Below, piece by piece: positions 8,258-17,504 of a stretch of 64,000 nucleotides of DNA. Origin of the DNA: Saccharothrix saharensis (GTDB lineage Bacteria > Actinomycetota > Actinomycetes > Mycobacteriales > Pseudonocardiaceae); the NCBI RefSeq assembly GCF_006716745.1, contig NZ_VFPP01000001.1, positions 3,286,001-3,350,000 of the forward strand, read 5' to 3'. The position numbers and the translations under genes were made by a program. Numbering within the stretch: the first letter of the stretch is position 1; every line of letters starts with the position of its first letter. The notes beneath the pieces were generated by a model. That model saw nothing but the letters and a program-made list of their open reading frames with translations, searched no databases and was not told the DNA's origin.

Positions 8258-8989
8258 ATGCCAGCAGACCAGCCGACCATCGTGGCGACCTCGGGCGGTT
8301 TCCGCGCCGGGCGCCGGACCAACCTCGAGTTCCACGGCCTCGTGCGCCACGCCGTGGACCTGTCCGGCGTGCACGGCCGCACGCCGAAGCTGTGCCACAT
8401 CGGCACGGCCGCGGGCGACCAGCGGTGGTTCAACGCGGACATCTCCGAAGCCGGGCAGCTCGCGGGCTGGGAGGTGTCGCACCTGAACCTGTTCACCATG
8501 CCGCCGACGACCGACGTGCCGGGCTTCCTGCGCGAGCACGACGTGGTGTGGGTCGGCGGCGGGTCGGTGGCGAACCTGCTGGCCGTGTGGGCGGTGCACG
8601 ACCTCGGGCCGGCGCTGCGGGGTGCGTGGCAGGACGGCGTCGTGCTCGGCGGCGTGTCCGCCGGGTCGATCTGCTGGTTCGCGGGCGGCGCGACCGACTC
8701 GTTCGGGCCGGAGCTGCGGGTGATCACCAACGGGCTGGGCTTCCTGCCGTACGGCAACGGCGTGCACTACGACAGCGAGGCGGCGCGGCGGCCGACGATC
8801 CACGCGGCGGTGGCGTCGGGCGTGCTGCCGGTGACGCACTGCACCGACGACGGCGCCGGGCTCGTCTACCACGGCACCGAGCTCGTGGAGGCCGTGTCCG
8901 AACGGCCCCGCGGCGGTGCGTACGTCGTGCGACGTGACGAATCTTCAGCAACCGCACAGGAGGAACCGCTCGACGTCAGGCGGTTGTGA
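8258..8989 (+). CDS. peptidase S51 family protein (dipeptidase E-like)
   Basis: The 243-residue protein has the S51 signatures: an N-terminal strand IVATSGGF, DVVWVGGGSVANLL, the nucleophile elbow GGVSAGSICWF with serine in GVSAG, and a late HCTDDGAGLVY segment near the expected catalytic His. Members cleave Asp-X dipeptides or cyanophycin-like peptides; which applies here is not shown. No signal peptide is present. The ATG has an AGGA element upstream. The gene is divergent from the YdcF-like gene. Confidence 0.88.
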   Translation: MPADQPTIVATSGGFRAGRRTNLEFHGLVRHAVDLSGVHGRTPKLCHIGTAAGDQRWFNADISEAGQLAGWEVSHLNLFTMPPTTDVPGFLREHDVVWVGGGSVANLLAVWAVHDLGPALRGAWQDGVVLGGVSAGSICWFAGGATDSFGPELRVITNGLGFLPYGNGVHYDSEAARRPTIHAAVASGVLPVTHCTDDGAGLVYHGTELVEAVSERPRGGAYVVRRDESSATAQEEPLDVRRL

Positions 8990-9005
8990 GACGGACCGTG
9001 GAGGG

Positions 9006-9881
9006 GTGGGAAGACGCTGGTGGGTGGTCGCGGTCGCGGTGGTCGCGGCCGTGATCGCGCTGGTGCACCCGCGCACCGCGGAGTGCACGGCGCACGCGTC
9101 GCTGGTCGCGCCCGACAGCACCGCGAGCACCTCGGCGGACGCCCCGCGTCCGGCCGCGCCACGCTCCGCCGAGGCACCTGCCCCGGACCTCTCGGCGGCG
9201 GTGGCGCGGGCGGTCGGGGCCGCGGGCGACGTCGACCTGGGGCTCGCCGTGGTGGACCTGGAGACCGGTGCGACGGCGGGCGCCGACGCCGACACCCCGT
9301 TCCGCTCGGCGTCGCTGAGCAAGCTCCTGGTGGCCGTCGACGTGCTGGCGTCCGGCGAGGTCCCGGCGGCCGACCTCGACCGACTGGCCCGCGCGCTGAG
9401 CCTGAGCGACGACGACGCCATGAACGCGCTGTGGACCGTGCACGACGGCATGGGCGCGATCGGCCGCGTGGCCACCCAGGCAGGCCTGACCGCGACCCAC
9501 GCGCCCGCGGACGCCTCCCAGTGGGGTGACGTCGAGATGTCGGCCGCCGACGTCGCCCGGCTCTACCGCTACATCGCGACCGGCCTCCCGACCGCCGACC
9601 GGACGTTCATCGTCGACGCCCTGTCCTCCGCCACCCCGACCGCCGCGGACGGCTTCGACCAGGCGTACGGCCTGCTCGCCCCCGGCACCGACGCCTACGC
9701 CAAGCAGGGCTGGATGTGGTACCTGCCGGCCGACCTCCACCTGCACACGTCCGGCGTCCTCGCCGACCGCTACGCCGTGGCCGTCCTGTCCGTCCAGACG
9801 GGCGTGGACGAGCAGACCGCGAAGGACCGCCTGACCGCCGTCACCGGCGAGCTGGTCGCGGCGCTCATCCCGGCCGGTTGA
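9006..9881 (+). CDS. membrane-anchored serine hydrolase, class A beta-lactamase-like
   Basis: After a short basic N-terminus comes a single membrane helix (WWVVAVAVVAAVIALV), then an Ala/Pro-rich linker and a penicillin-recognising fold. The SxxK nucleophile motif is SLSK, an SDN-like SLSDDDAMNAL follows, and AKQGWMW stands where KTG would be. The substitution of the KTG triad makes true beta-lactamase activity uncertain; a peptidase or esterase is equally possible. The start is uncertain. GTG 9006 fits the membrane helix, but the GGAGG lies only one base away, so a leaderless or re-initiating start is possible. The gene begins 16 bases after the S51 gene. Confidence 0.85.
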   Translation: MGRRWWVVAVAVVAAVIALVHPRTAECTAHASLVAPDSTASTSADAPRPAAPRSAEAPAPDLSAAVARAVGAAGDVDLGLAVVDLETGATAGADADTPFRSASLSKLLVAVDVLASGEVPAADLDRLARALSLSDDDAMNALWTVHDGMGAIGRVATQAGLTATHAPADASQWGDVEMSAADVARLYRYIATGLPTADRTFIVDALSSATPTAADGFDQAYGLLAPGTDAYAKQGWMWYLPADLHLHTSGVLADRYAVAVLSVQTGVDEQTAKDRLTAVTGELVAALIPAG

Positions 9882-9926
9882 AGCTTTGACCTCGACCCTC
9901 CTGCGCTTTCCCGCCAAAAGCTTCAA
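9878..9926. repeat. 10-base inverted repeat around the 9882-9954 intergenic gap
   Basis: TTGAAGCTTT (9878-9887) and AAAGCTTCAA (9917-9926) are perfect inverted arms separated by 29 bases. The left arm overlaps the stop codon of the preceding gene. The area is AT-rich compared with its surroundings. It could be a regulator binding pair or a weak terminator; there is no U-tract, so an operator seems more likely. Confidence 0.6.
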
Positions 9927-9954
9927 TTAGCAGTTGAAAGTTACGCTTGAAGGT

Positions 9955-10416
9955 GTGAATGCCGAGGAAATGACGGAGCACATCAAGTCCTTCGCCGGTA
10001 CCCGCGTGATGGAGGCCTACGGCGACACGTTCTTCCTCTACGACCCCGACGGCGACCTCCCGCCCGAGCGCCAGATGCCGTTCGCGACGATCGTGACCAG
10101 CGACAACTACGAGCAGGTGTCCGACTTGAACCAGCCGGGCGCCTACCGGCTCAACATCGGGCTGACCAAGGCGACGTACACCGGGTTGTTCGGGCCCGTG
10201 CCGACCGAACGCGACGAACAAGGCGTGCTGAGGACCGGCTTCGACCACGCGGAACGGGATCGGTTGATGCCGCACCCCGTCTACGCCTCCCAGTACTGGG
10301 TTTGCGTGGTGTCGCCGGGTGAGGCGACGGCGGACGCCGTCGGGCCGCTGCTCGTCGAGGCGCACGAGTTCGCGGCGCGCAAGCACGCCAACCACGCCCG
10401 GCGGTCGCAGGCGTGA
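9955..10416 (+). CDS. DUF6194 family protein
   Basis: The 153-residue protein matches the DUF6194 pattern: FAGTRVMEAYGDTFFLYDPDGD, then MPFATIVTSDNYEQVSDLNQ, then GAYRLNIGLTKATYTGLFG. The C-terminal part ends HPVYASQYWVCVVSP. Function is unknown for the family. The fold resembles small predicted ligand-binding proteins, with no membrane segment. Start choice is open between TTG 9934, GTG 9955 and ATG 9970; I took GTG 9955 because GAAGG lies directly upstream. Confidence 0.82.
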   Translation: MNAEEMTEHIKSFAGTRVMEAYGDTFFLYDPDGDLPPERQMPFATIVTSDNYEQVSDLNQPGAYRLNIGLTKATYTGLFGPVPTERDEQGVLRTGFDHAERDRLMPHPVYASQYWVCVVSPGEATADAVGPLLVEAHEFAARKHANHARRSQA

Positions 10417-10463
10417 GGCGGGTCGCCCGGCGCGGGGGGGCGGTCCCGCGCCGGGCGTGGCGC

Positions 10464-11918
10464 TCAGTCGGACGCCGGGTGGATCAGCTCGACGCCGCCG
10501 CGGCCCGCGGCCCAGTGGTCGATCGCCTGGCCGCACGCCTGGTCGAGGTGGCGGACGCCGGTCAGGTCGACCCGGACGTGCCTGCTGTCCGGCACGGCCT
10601 CCAGGGTCTCCAGCAGGCCCGGCAGCTTGAGGAACGTCGCGTTGCCGCGCACGGCCACGTGGTGGTGGTCCTCGCCGTGCGCGGTCACCGTGACGGTCAG
10701 GCGGGACATGTCCCAGGCCGTCTTGACCACCGCGGCCAGCAGGCCGGCGAGGGTTCCGGTGAGCAGGTCGGTCAGCACGATCAGGCCGGCGGTCAGGACC
10801 AGGATGGCCGCTTCCGCCCGGTCCGCGCGGGCCAGCGCGAGGACCTGCCTGGGCGCCAGCAGCTTCCAGCCCGCCTGCACCAGCAGCGCGGCCAGGACCG
10901 GCAGCGGGACGTACGACAGCACGCCCGGCAGCAGCACCACGAACACCAGCAGCCACCAGCCGTGCAGCACGCGGGACAGCCGGGTGCGGGCCCCCGCGTC
11001 CACGTTGGCCGCGCTGCGCACGATCACGGCGGTCATCGGCAGCGCGCCGAGCACGCCGCACACCGCGTTGCCGACGCCCTGCGCCACGAGTTCCCGGTTG
11101 TACCGGGTTCGCGGCCCGCTGTGCATCCGGTCCACGGCGGCCGCGCAGAACAACGTCTCCGCCGACGCCACGAGGGCGAACGTCAGCATCGCGCCGAGCA
11201 GGCCCACGTCCAGCAGGGAGAGGTCGACCAGCGCCACCACGTCGGTCAGCGGGCCGACCTCGATGCGCGGGACCGGCAGCAGCACGCCCACCGCCGAGGC
11301 GACCACGACGGCCACCAGCATCCCCGGCACGGCGCGCCACGGCGTGCGCTTCCACAGCGAGGCCACGACCAGCGTCAGCACGGCGACGGCCACGCCGCTC
11401 AGGCCGACGGCGGTGGTCGTCGCGGCCCGGACCAGGTCGGCCAGACCCGTGAACTTCCCGCCGGTCGTGACGGGCTGGTCCTGGCCGGCGAACGGGTAGA
11501 GCTGGCCCAGCACGAGCACCAGGCCGATGCCCGCGAGCATGCCCTGGACCACGGCGGGCGAGATGGCGCGGAACCAGCGGCCCAGGCGCAGCAGGCCCAT
11601 GGTCACCTGGAGCAGGCCGGCACCGAGCACGATGAGGCCGAGCGCGGGCAGGCCGTGCCTCGCTACGGTGTCGGCGACCAGTACGGTCAGGCCCGCCGCC
11701 GGGCCGCTGACCTGCATGGTGCTGCCGGGCAGCAGGCCGACCACAAGGCCGCCCACCACCCCGGTGATGATGCCCAGCTCGGCCGGGACGCCGGAGGCGA
11801 CGGCGATGCCCACGCACAGCGGGAGCGCCACCAGGAACACCACCAGTGACGCGCCGACGTCGGGCCAGAGGGTCGCCCGCAGCCGGGCCGCGGCGGGTCG
11901 TCCGGTCATGGTGCTCAC
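10464..11918 (-). CDS. SulP-family inorganic anion transporter
   Basis: The 484-residue membrane protein has the SulP/SLC26 core (LVVFLVALPLCVGIAVASGV, then GPAAGLTVLVADTV) and at least ten hydrophobic segments. It ends in a STAS domain of about 90 residues (VRVDLTGVRHLDQACGQAIDHW). Relatives carry sulfate, bicarbonate or other anions across the cytoplasmic membrane. No carbonic anhydrase is fused or adjacent, so the substrate is undecided. I chose GTG 11918, which has GGGGAA about 7 bases upstream, over an upstream ATG whose added 55 residues look non-coding. Confidence 0.92.
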   Translation of the reverse strand: MSTMTGRPAAARLRATLWPDVGASLVVFLVALPLCVGIAVASGVPAELGIITGVVGGLVVGLLPGSTMQVSGPAAGLTVLVADTVARHGLPALGLIVLGAGLLQVTMGLLRLGRWFRAISPAVVQGMLAGIGLVLVLGQLYPFAGQDQPVTTGGKFTGLADLVRAATTTAVGLSGVAVAVLTLVVASLWKRTPWRAVPGMLVAVVVASAVGVLLPVPRIEVGPLTDVVALVDLSLLDVGLLGAMLTFALVASAETLFCAAAVDRMHSGPRTRYNRELVAQGVGNAVCGVLGALPMTAVIVRSAANVDAGARTRLSRVLHGWWLLVFVVLLPGVLSYVPLPVLAALLVQAGWKLLAPRQVLALARADRAEAAILVLTAGLIVLTDLLTGTLAGLLAAVVKTAWDMSRLTVTVTAHGEDHHHVAVRGNATFLKLPGLLETLEAVPDSRHVRVDLTGVRHLDQACGQAIDHWAAGRGGVELIHPASD

Positions 11919-12128
11919 CGGTCGTTCCCCGCCGATCCGCTCACCGCGCGTGATGTCGCGCGACTGGTGGACGGGGTCGGTGATCGGTCGTTCGCGCACC
12001 CGCGTCCCATTTCCTGGGACAGGCGGGGCGGATATGCACGGGCGTCGTGCGCCCGTGGGTGGATTTCCATCGGATTTCCCCACTCGTCGGTGGTCGGACT
12101 GTGCGATCGACTGGCGGTGGGGCGCCGA

Positions 12129-12467
12129 TCAGTTCCGGAACACCTGGAGAGCCGATGGGGTGGACCACGCCCGGAGGTGTTCCCGTCGTCCTCGGCCGAC
12201 CGGTGGGTCCGTGCCCGTGGACGCGTCGACGCGCCGGAGGACGGGGACGACGCGGGAGTGGTTCACCGCTGGTCGGGCCGGCGACGAGCGCGTGGTCCAA
12301 GATCGCGACTCGGCGCCGGTGCGGTACTCGCGGGCCGGCTCTTCCTCCGAACTCGTGACGGAGTGCCCGACCGGGGCGGCGCGCACGACGCCGACCGGGC
12401 CGGACGGCGACGGCACGAGCACGGCGACGAGCGCCAAGGCGACCGCGACGACGACAACACGCGCCAT
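12129..12467 (-). CDS. possible small secreted protein
   Basis: An ATG at 12467 is preceded by GGGGGG 4 bases away and opens 112 codons. The first 25 residues look like a signal peptide (ARVVVVAVALALVAVLVPS). The remainder is rich in Ser, Arg and Pro with no recognisable domain. It lies in a 700-base stretch with no other convincing gene, upstream of the SulP gene in the same direction. It may be a decayed or random frame, so confidence is low. Confidence 0.4.
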   Translation of the reverse strand: MARVVVVAVALALVAVLVPSPSGPVGVVRAAPVGHSVTSSEEEPAREYRTGAESRSWTTRSSPARPAVNHSRVVPVLRRVDASTGTDPPVGRGRREHLRAWSTPSALQVFRN

Positions 12468-12623
12468 GACACCCCCCGAGGAACCGTGACTGCAATCCAG
12501 TGTCACAAATCCGGGTGACGTGGGGGTTAATGTAGAAGCCGTTTTCACGCAGTCGGTTCGATATTCACCCGATGGTTCGTGACGCAGATCATTAAACCGA
12601 AATATGATTACTCAACGTGATTG
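12468..12623. other. AT-richer intergenic stretch
   Basis: This 156-base stretch is noticeably AT-rich, especially 12540-12615. It contains GTCAC and GTGAC arms near 12503-12521 in inverted orientation. It separates the small secreted-protein candidate from the DUF1772 gene and could carry a promoter or terminator. I see no gene or RNA in it. Confidence 0.5.
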
Positions 12624-13055
12624 CTACCGTAGGGCGGCCAGGGTGAACGCCAGGGCCGCGGCGAGCGACAGCAGCGCCCGGACGTGGTTCGCGGGCACCC
12701 ACTCGCGCAGGTAGCGGGCCCAGTACTCGGTCGTGCCGAACCGCTCCAGCTCGTTGTTGCGCGGGATGTGGAACGCGCCGGTGAGCACGATCCCGCCCAG
12801 GCCGTAGAGCGCCGCGCCGGCCCACGCCCACGGGCCACCCCCGAACGCCGCCACCACGCCGACGACCGCCGTGCCGACGAAGAGGGCGATGAACGCGGGG
12901 TTCACCACGGCCAGGTTGATCGCCCGCATGGCGGCCACGCCGACCTCGGGCTCGGCCCGCCGCAGACCGGGCATGACCATCGCGGAGAACGCGAAGAAGA
13001 CTCCAGCCATCATCCCGCAGCCGAGGGCCGCGATGATCGTCACCGTGGGGAACAT
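12624..13055 (-). CDS. DUF1772 (anthrone oxygenase-like) membrane protein
   Basis: The 143-residue protein has four hydrophobic segments and the conserved DUF1772 elements MMAGVFFAFSAMVMPGLRR, NPAFIALF, and the C-terminal YLREWVPANHVRALLSLAAALAFTLA. Family members resemble the small membrane protein anthrone oxygenase, but bacterial substrates are unknown. Two starts are possible, ATG 13091 and ATG 13055; the second gives the usual short N-terminus before the first helix. Confidence 0.85.
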   Translation of the reverse strand: MFPTVTIIAALGCGMMAGVFFAFSAMVMPGLRRAEPEVGVAAMRAINLAVVNPAFIALFVGTAVVGVVAAFGGGPWAWAGAALYGLGGIVLTGAFHIPRNNELERFGTTEYWARYLREWVPANHVRALLSLAAALAFTLAALR

Positions 13056-13122
13056 GCGCCCAGTCAAGTCGAGGGGTCCTGGACTTCCCATGGCTCAACG
13101 CCTCGATCGCATACGCGAGCGT

Positions 13123-16100
13123 CTACCTGCCTGCCTCGGACAACGCGGCGAGCCGTGCCGCGGCCTGCTCGGAGTGCGGGTCGACCCGATTCATCATCGT
13201 GCGCAGGACGCCCACCGCGTCGTCGAGGCGGCCGAGGCCCAACAAGACGTCCACGAGCATGTCCTCGACGTCCCACATCGCGTGCTCGTGGTCGAGTTTC
13301 AACCGGCGGGCCAGGAAGGCGGCGGCCTCGTCCACGCGTCCGACCTCCACCAACAGGTCGGCCAGCAGCAGGGCGGTGGTGTTGCCGTGCAGCAGGTTGG
13401 CGTACTCGGCGTCGAAGTCCATCCGCCGGAGAGCCCGGTCGTCGCGCTCCAGCCGCGCCCGCATGAGGGCGACCGCCTCCTCGACGTCACCCCGTGCGGC
13501 GAGGTCCGCGGCCAGCAGGCGGGTCGCGTGCGCGCCCACGCAGATGTCGTCCGCGTCGGCGCGTTCCCGCAACTCCGCCCACTCCCCGGCCTCGGCCAGT
13601 AACGCCGCCAAGCGCCATGCCACGTTCTCCTGAGTCGGGTGCGGCCGATCCGCGCCGTCCCGCAACACCGCGAGCGCCTCAGCCTCCCGCCCCGTCCGGG
13701 CCAGGAGGTCGGCCAGCTTGACGCGGCCGTCGTGGAAGACCACCACCTCGTCGTCCAGGTGGGAGCGCAGGAAGTCGACGACGTGGTCGAGCGGCTCGTC
13801 CGCCGAGTGTGTCGACAGCCACCCGGCCGCGACCACGGCGAGCAGGTCTTCCCCGTAGGTGAGGACCCGGATCTCGGCCAGCCGGCCGTGGTGCGCGAGC
13901 AACCCGACCAGTTCCTCCGCCGCCTCCTCGGCGCCGAGGCCGTGCCACAGCCCGGCACGCAGGACCGGGATCGCCTCGTCCACCCGTCCGGCCGCCACCA
14001 GCGCCCTGGCCAGGGCCATTCCCGCTTCGTGACCACGCGTGCCCGGCAGTTCGGCCGCCATCTCGCGCAACTCGTCCAGCCGGCCTTCGGCCGCCAGCAG
14101 GTCGGCCAGCGGTTTCGCCGTGGGGTCGCTCAAGTAGAACTGCGGCACGGTGTCCCGCAGGAGGGTGATCGCCTCCGCCACGTCGCCCCGGCGTGCCATC
14201 GCCTCGGCCAGGCTCACCACCGCGTATTCGGACATGTAGTCGTCCTGCTCCACGAGGGTCGTCAGGTGTTCGACCCGCACCGGCTCCTCCAGGTGGTCCT
14301 GGAGCAGCGCGTGCCGGAATTGCAGGGCCGTCCCCGCCTGTCGGAGCACTTGGAGGTTCCGCGCCTCGTTCAGGAACCGTCGCGGACGCCACGGCCCGAT
14401 CCCCAGCATGGCGTTGGCGACGACCACGCACCGGTACCAGGCCAGCGAGCGCAGACCGGCCCAGTAGGCGGCGTTCAGCCCGCAGCACACAGCCGCCACG
14501 GCCGCCGCGCGGATGATCGCCGACGGTGTCGACGTCCACGCCACCGCGACGGCCACCAGCGTCCCACCCAGAGCACCGTGCCGAGCGGCGGCGGCGAGCG
14601 ACCGGCGCCAGGCCGCCGACATCGTCGCCCACGGCGTGAAGCTGGACCGCCACGCCCGCGTCGGCACCGGCATCACGGCCGCGATCACCGCGTAGGCGGC
14701 GGCGGAGACGAAGACGGCGCGATTCTGCACCGCCGCACCGGCCACGACGCAGAACGCCGCGCCGAACACACCGCAGACCACTCGCCGATCGCCGTCGACG
14801 AACCGGTCCCGCAAGACCGTGACGACCTTGCTGCCGGACTGCACCCACAGCGGGATCCGTGCCAACACTTCATAGGAGACAACCGTGACGGTCAACATCA
14901 CGCCGAGCGCGCCGACCTCTCGATCCGAGGTCAGGAACTGCTCGATCAGCACCGCCACGCCGGAACCGACGAGGTAGGTGCCACCGGCTGCCAGGAGGCT
15001 CGCCAGGTGCGATCGCAGGCTGAAGATGACGAACATGATGCAGATCGCCACCACCCCGAAGACGATCTGCATGCCGAGGGTGAGCCGGTCCTCCGCCGAT
15101 GCCGGACCGAAGGGGGCGAAGAATCCCCAGAGGGCGACGACCACCACCGCCACCGGCAGGATCACGAGCGTCGCACCGGCCATCCACCGTCGCGGCGACG
15201 GGCTGGGTGCGGTGTGCTTCGGTGAGACGTTCCACCAGTGCCAGTCGCGCGTGCCGGCCTGGTGCAGTTGGAACGCCAGGTAGCGCAACCACTTCACGGC
15301 CTTGCGGGGCCGTGGCGGAGCCGGCCGGACCGCGGTGGGGTCCGGCTCGGCCGGTGGGTAGGCGTCGGCCAGGAAGGCGTCGAAGAGGGTCCGCGCCACG
15401 GCGGCGCGGTCGGCGAGCCTGAGCAGCGCCGCGGGATCGGTGGTGGCGGACCGGTAGGCCGACCGGGCGATCGACACCATCAGCGGTGTGGACAGGACCT
15501 CGGCCAGCACACCACCGGGCTCGGCCTCGAGGTGCCTCAACACCGGCTCCCACCTCTGCGGCACGGGCGTGCCCGTGGCCAGGAACGACCCGACCCGGGA
15601 CCCGTCCACCGGTGCCAGCTCCACCACCGCCGCCCGGCCGAGCACGATCCCGCTGGAGGTGACGGCCCGCTCGTACTCCTCGCTGCGACAGGTCAGCACC
15701 AAAGGCCGCTTGGCGACGGTCCACCGCTCCAGCTTGCGCAACGCCTGTTCGTGCCAGACCGCGGGCACCTCGTCCAGGCCGTCCAGCACGGGCAGCACCA
15801 GCCCGTCCCGCACCAGGCGGCGGACGGTCTCCGCGTCGACCGCGTGGTCCTCGGCCGTCCGCCGCACCAGGAAGTCCTCGACCTCTTCGACGGCGGGGTT
15901 CCACGACGAGACGGCGAGCAGCACCGGAACCGGCTCGCCGGCCGCGTGCCGGTCGACCAGGCCGAGCGTCAGCAGGACCGCCAACGCGCTCTTCCCCGCG
16001 CCCGGCGCGCCCAGCACCACGAGCTGCCGGTGCGGCAGGGCCGGCAGCGCGTCCGCGACCTGCCCGACACCGCCCGTCAACGGGGCGTCGTGCCACCCGG

Positions 16101-16485
16101 GACCGTCCGGGTCGTCCAACACGGTCCGCCGATCGGCCGCGACCGGCCGTTCGGTGGACGACCAGCGCACGTCCAGGGGCGCGGGCTGGAGCAGCTTGCG
16201 CTTGGCCGCCTCACCCGTCCACGCCTCCCGCACCCCGTCCAGGACGGTCCGGAGCACGTCCCCCGGCTCCGGCGACGCCGAGGCCGCGCGCCGCCGCTCG
16301 ACCGACGACTGCACGACGACGCCCAGCACGACCAGCAGTCCGACCGCCGACCAGGCGACGGCCGGCCACCACGGCCGGTCGACCGCCTCGACGGTGTCGG
16401 TCGCGATGTTGACGGCGACGGCCAGTGCCGCGGACACCACGGCCGCCGCAGCGGCCCACCAAGCCAGTCTGCCGGGTAATCGCAC
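13123..16485 (-). CDS. NACHT NTPase with membrane domain and TPR-like C-terminus
   Basis: This 1120-residue protein starts with two membrane helices (residues 7-27 and 41-58). A NACHT-type P-loop domain follows: Walker A GAPGAGKS near 159-166 and Walker B VLPVLDGLDEVP near 230-241. A hydrophobic central region with several helices spans about 430-690. The last 400 residues are repeated helical pairs of TPR character (EAITLLRDTVPQF, EAIPVLRAGLWHG, EAVALMRARLE, DAVGVLRTMM). The architecture is that of STAND signalling ATPases, some of which act in antiphage defence. Whether this one does is inference. It starts 33 bases from the divergent AraC gene. Confidence 0.9.
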   Translation of the reverse strand: MRLPGRLAWWAAAAAVVSAALAVAVNIATDTVEAVDRPWWPAVAWSAVGLLVVLGVVVQSSVERRRAASASPEPGDVLRTVLDGVREAWTGEAAKRKLLQPAPLDVRWSSTERPVAADRRTVLDDPDGPGWHDAPLTGGVGQVADALPALPHRQLVVLGAPGAGKSALAVLLTLGLVDRHAAGEPVPVLLAVSSWNPAVEEVEDFLVRRTAEDHAVDAETVRRLVRDGLVLPVLDGLDEVPAVWHEQALRKLERWTVAKRPLVLTCRSEEYERAVTSSGIVLGRAAVVELAPVDGSRVGSFLATGTPVPQRWEPVLRHLEAEPGGVLAEVLSTPLMVSIARSAYRSATTDPAALLRLADRAAVARTLFDAFLADAYPPAEPDPTAVRPAPPRPRKAVKWLRYLAFQLHQAGTRDWHWWNVSPKHTAPSPSPRRWMAGATLVILPVAVVVVALWGFFAPFGPASAEDRLTLGMQIVFGVVAICIMFVIFSLRSHLASLLAAGGTYLVGSGVAVLIEQFLTSDREVGALGVMLTVTVVSYEVLARIPLWVQSGSKVVTVLRDRFVDGDRRVVCGVFGAAFCVVAGAAVQNRAVFVSAAAYAVIAAVMPVPTRAWRSSFTPWATMSAAWRRSLAAAARHGALGGTLVAVAVAWTSTPSAIIRAAAVAAVCCGLNAAYWAGLRSLAWYRCVVVANAMLGIGPWRPRRFLNEARNLQVLRQAGTALQFRHALLQDHLEEPVRVEHLTTLVEQDDYMSEYAVVSLAEAMARRGDVAEAITLLRDTVPQFYLSDPTAKPLADLLAAEGRLDELREMAAELPGTRGHEAGMALARALVAAGRVDEAIPVLRAGLWHGLGAEEAAEELVGLLAHHGRLAEIRVLTYGEDLLAVVAAGWLSTHSADEPLDHVVDFLRSHLDDEVVVFHDGRVKLADLLARTGREAEALAVLRDGADRPHPTQENVAWRLAALLAEAGEWAELRERADADDICVGAHATRLLAADLAARGDVEEAVALMRARLERDDRALRRMDFDAEYANLLHGNTTALLLADLLVEVGRVDEAAAFLARRLKLDHEHAMWDVEDMLVDVLLGLGRLDDAVGVLRTMMNRVDPHSEQAAARLAALSEAGR

Positions 16486-16506
16486 GACGCCATCCTGCCG
16501 CAGCCC

Positions 16507-16519
16507 TAGGCTCGGTCCG
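16507..16519 (+). promoter_or_regulatory. leaderless -10 element of the AraC gene
   Basis: TAGGCT (16507-16512) ends 6 bases before the GTG start codon and no Shine-Dalgarno is present. Transcription would start at or next to the GTG. The same element with the same spacing occurs before 22369 (TAGGTT) and 52463 (TAAGTT). Confidence 0.55.
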
Positions 16520-17444
16520 TGGACGCTCTCGCCGCGTTGTTGGACGGGCCGCGCGCCCGGGGCGCGTTCCTCATGCGCACCGTCCTGGACCCGCCGTGGT
16601 CACTGCGCATCGAGGACCGCGCGCCTCTCACCGTGGTCGCCATGGTGCGCGGGGACGGTTGGCTGCTGCCGCACGACGGTGACCCCGTGCCGCTGCGCGC
16701 CGGTGACGTCGCGGTGCTGCGCGGGCCCGACCCGTACGTGCTGGCGGACGACCCTGCGACGCCCGTGCAGGCGGTGGTCCACCCCGGCGAGATCACCACC
16801 ACGCCGGACGGCGCAGCGTTGTGCGAGCAGTGGGGACTGGGCGTGCGGACGTGGGGTGCGAACGCCGACGGGTCCGTGGTGATGCTCAGCGGCACGTACC
16901 AGTTGGACGGCGAGGTGAGCCGCCGGTTGCTGTCGGTGCTGCCGCCGTTCCTCGTGGCGCCGCGCGCGGAGCTGCCGTTGGTGCCCCTGCTGGCCGACGA
17001 GATCACGCGGGACGAGCCGGGCCAGGAGGCCGTGCTGGACCGCCTGCTCGACCTGGTGCTGATCTCCGTGCTGCGGTCGTGGTTCTGCCGGCCGGAAGCG
17101 CGGACGCCGGCCTGGTTCTCGGCGCACGCCGACCCCGTGGTGGGGCGGGCGCTGCGGCTGCTGCACGCCGACCCGGCCCACCCGTGGACGGTGGGTTCGC
17201 TGGCCGAGGCGGTCGGCGTGTCGCGGGCGGCGCTGGCCAGGCGGTTCACCGAACTGGTCGGCGAACCGCCGATGGCCTACCTGACCGACTGGCGCCTCAC
17301 CCTGGCCGCCGACCTGCTGCGCGAACCGTCCGCCACGGTGGCCGCGGTCGCCCGCCAGGTCGGCTACAGCACCGCGTTCGCGCTGAGCACGGCGTTCAAG
17401 CGGGAACGCGGCCTCTCCCCTCCGACCACCGCGCCACCCCGTGA
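16519..17444 (+). CDS. AraC-family transcriptional regulator with a frameshifted 3' end
   Basis: The N-terminal half is a cupin-type sensor (VVAMVRGDGWLLPHDGDPVPLRAG). The C-terminal 100 residues are the double HTH domain (WTVGSLAEAVGVSRAALARRF and VAAVARQVGYSTAFALSTAFKRERG). Just after FKRERGLSP the frame fails to stop and would run on for some 660 codons antisense to glyS. Adding one base to the C4 run at 17417-17420 restores the normal ending SPSDHRATP and a TGA at 17442-17444. This is either a real indel or a homopolymer sequencing error. The stop codon falls inside the first 22-base repeat unit. Confidence 0.82.
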
Positions 17445-17504
17445 GTCGAACGCTCAGGTCCCGAGAGTCGAACGCCCGGGACCCCCGAGTTCAACGCTCA
17501 GGTC
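17439..17504. repeat. three tandem 22-base units (repeat family, site A)
   Basis: Three direct copies at 17439-17460, 17461-17482 and 17483-17504 share the core GAGTCGAACGCTCAGG with small changes (third copy GAGTTCAACGCTCAGG). The array lies between the convergent araC and glyS genes and overlaps the glyS stop codon (17505-17503) and the restored araC stop. Related units occur inverted at 34020-34169 and 57691-57798. Confidence 0.9.

Noticed and set aside
6271-8937. 888-codon open frame on the plus strand
   Set aside because: It is antisense to dgt and the YdcF gene and then out of frame in the S51 gene; composition is that of a shadow frame.
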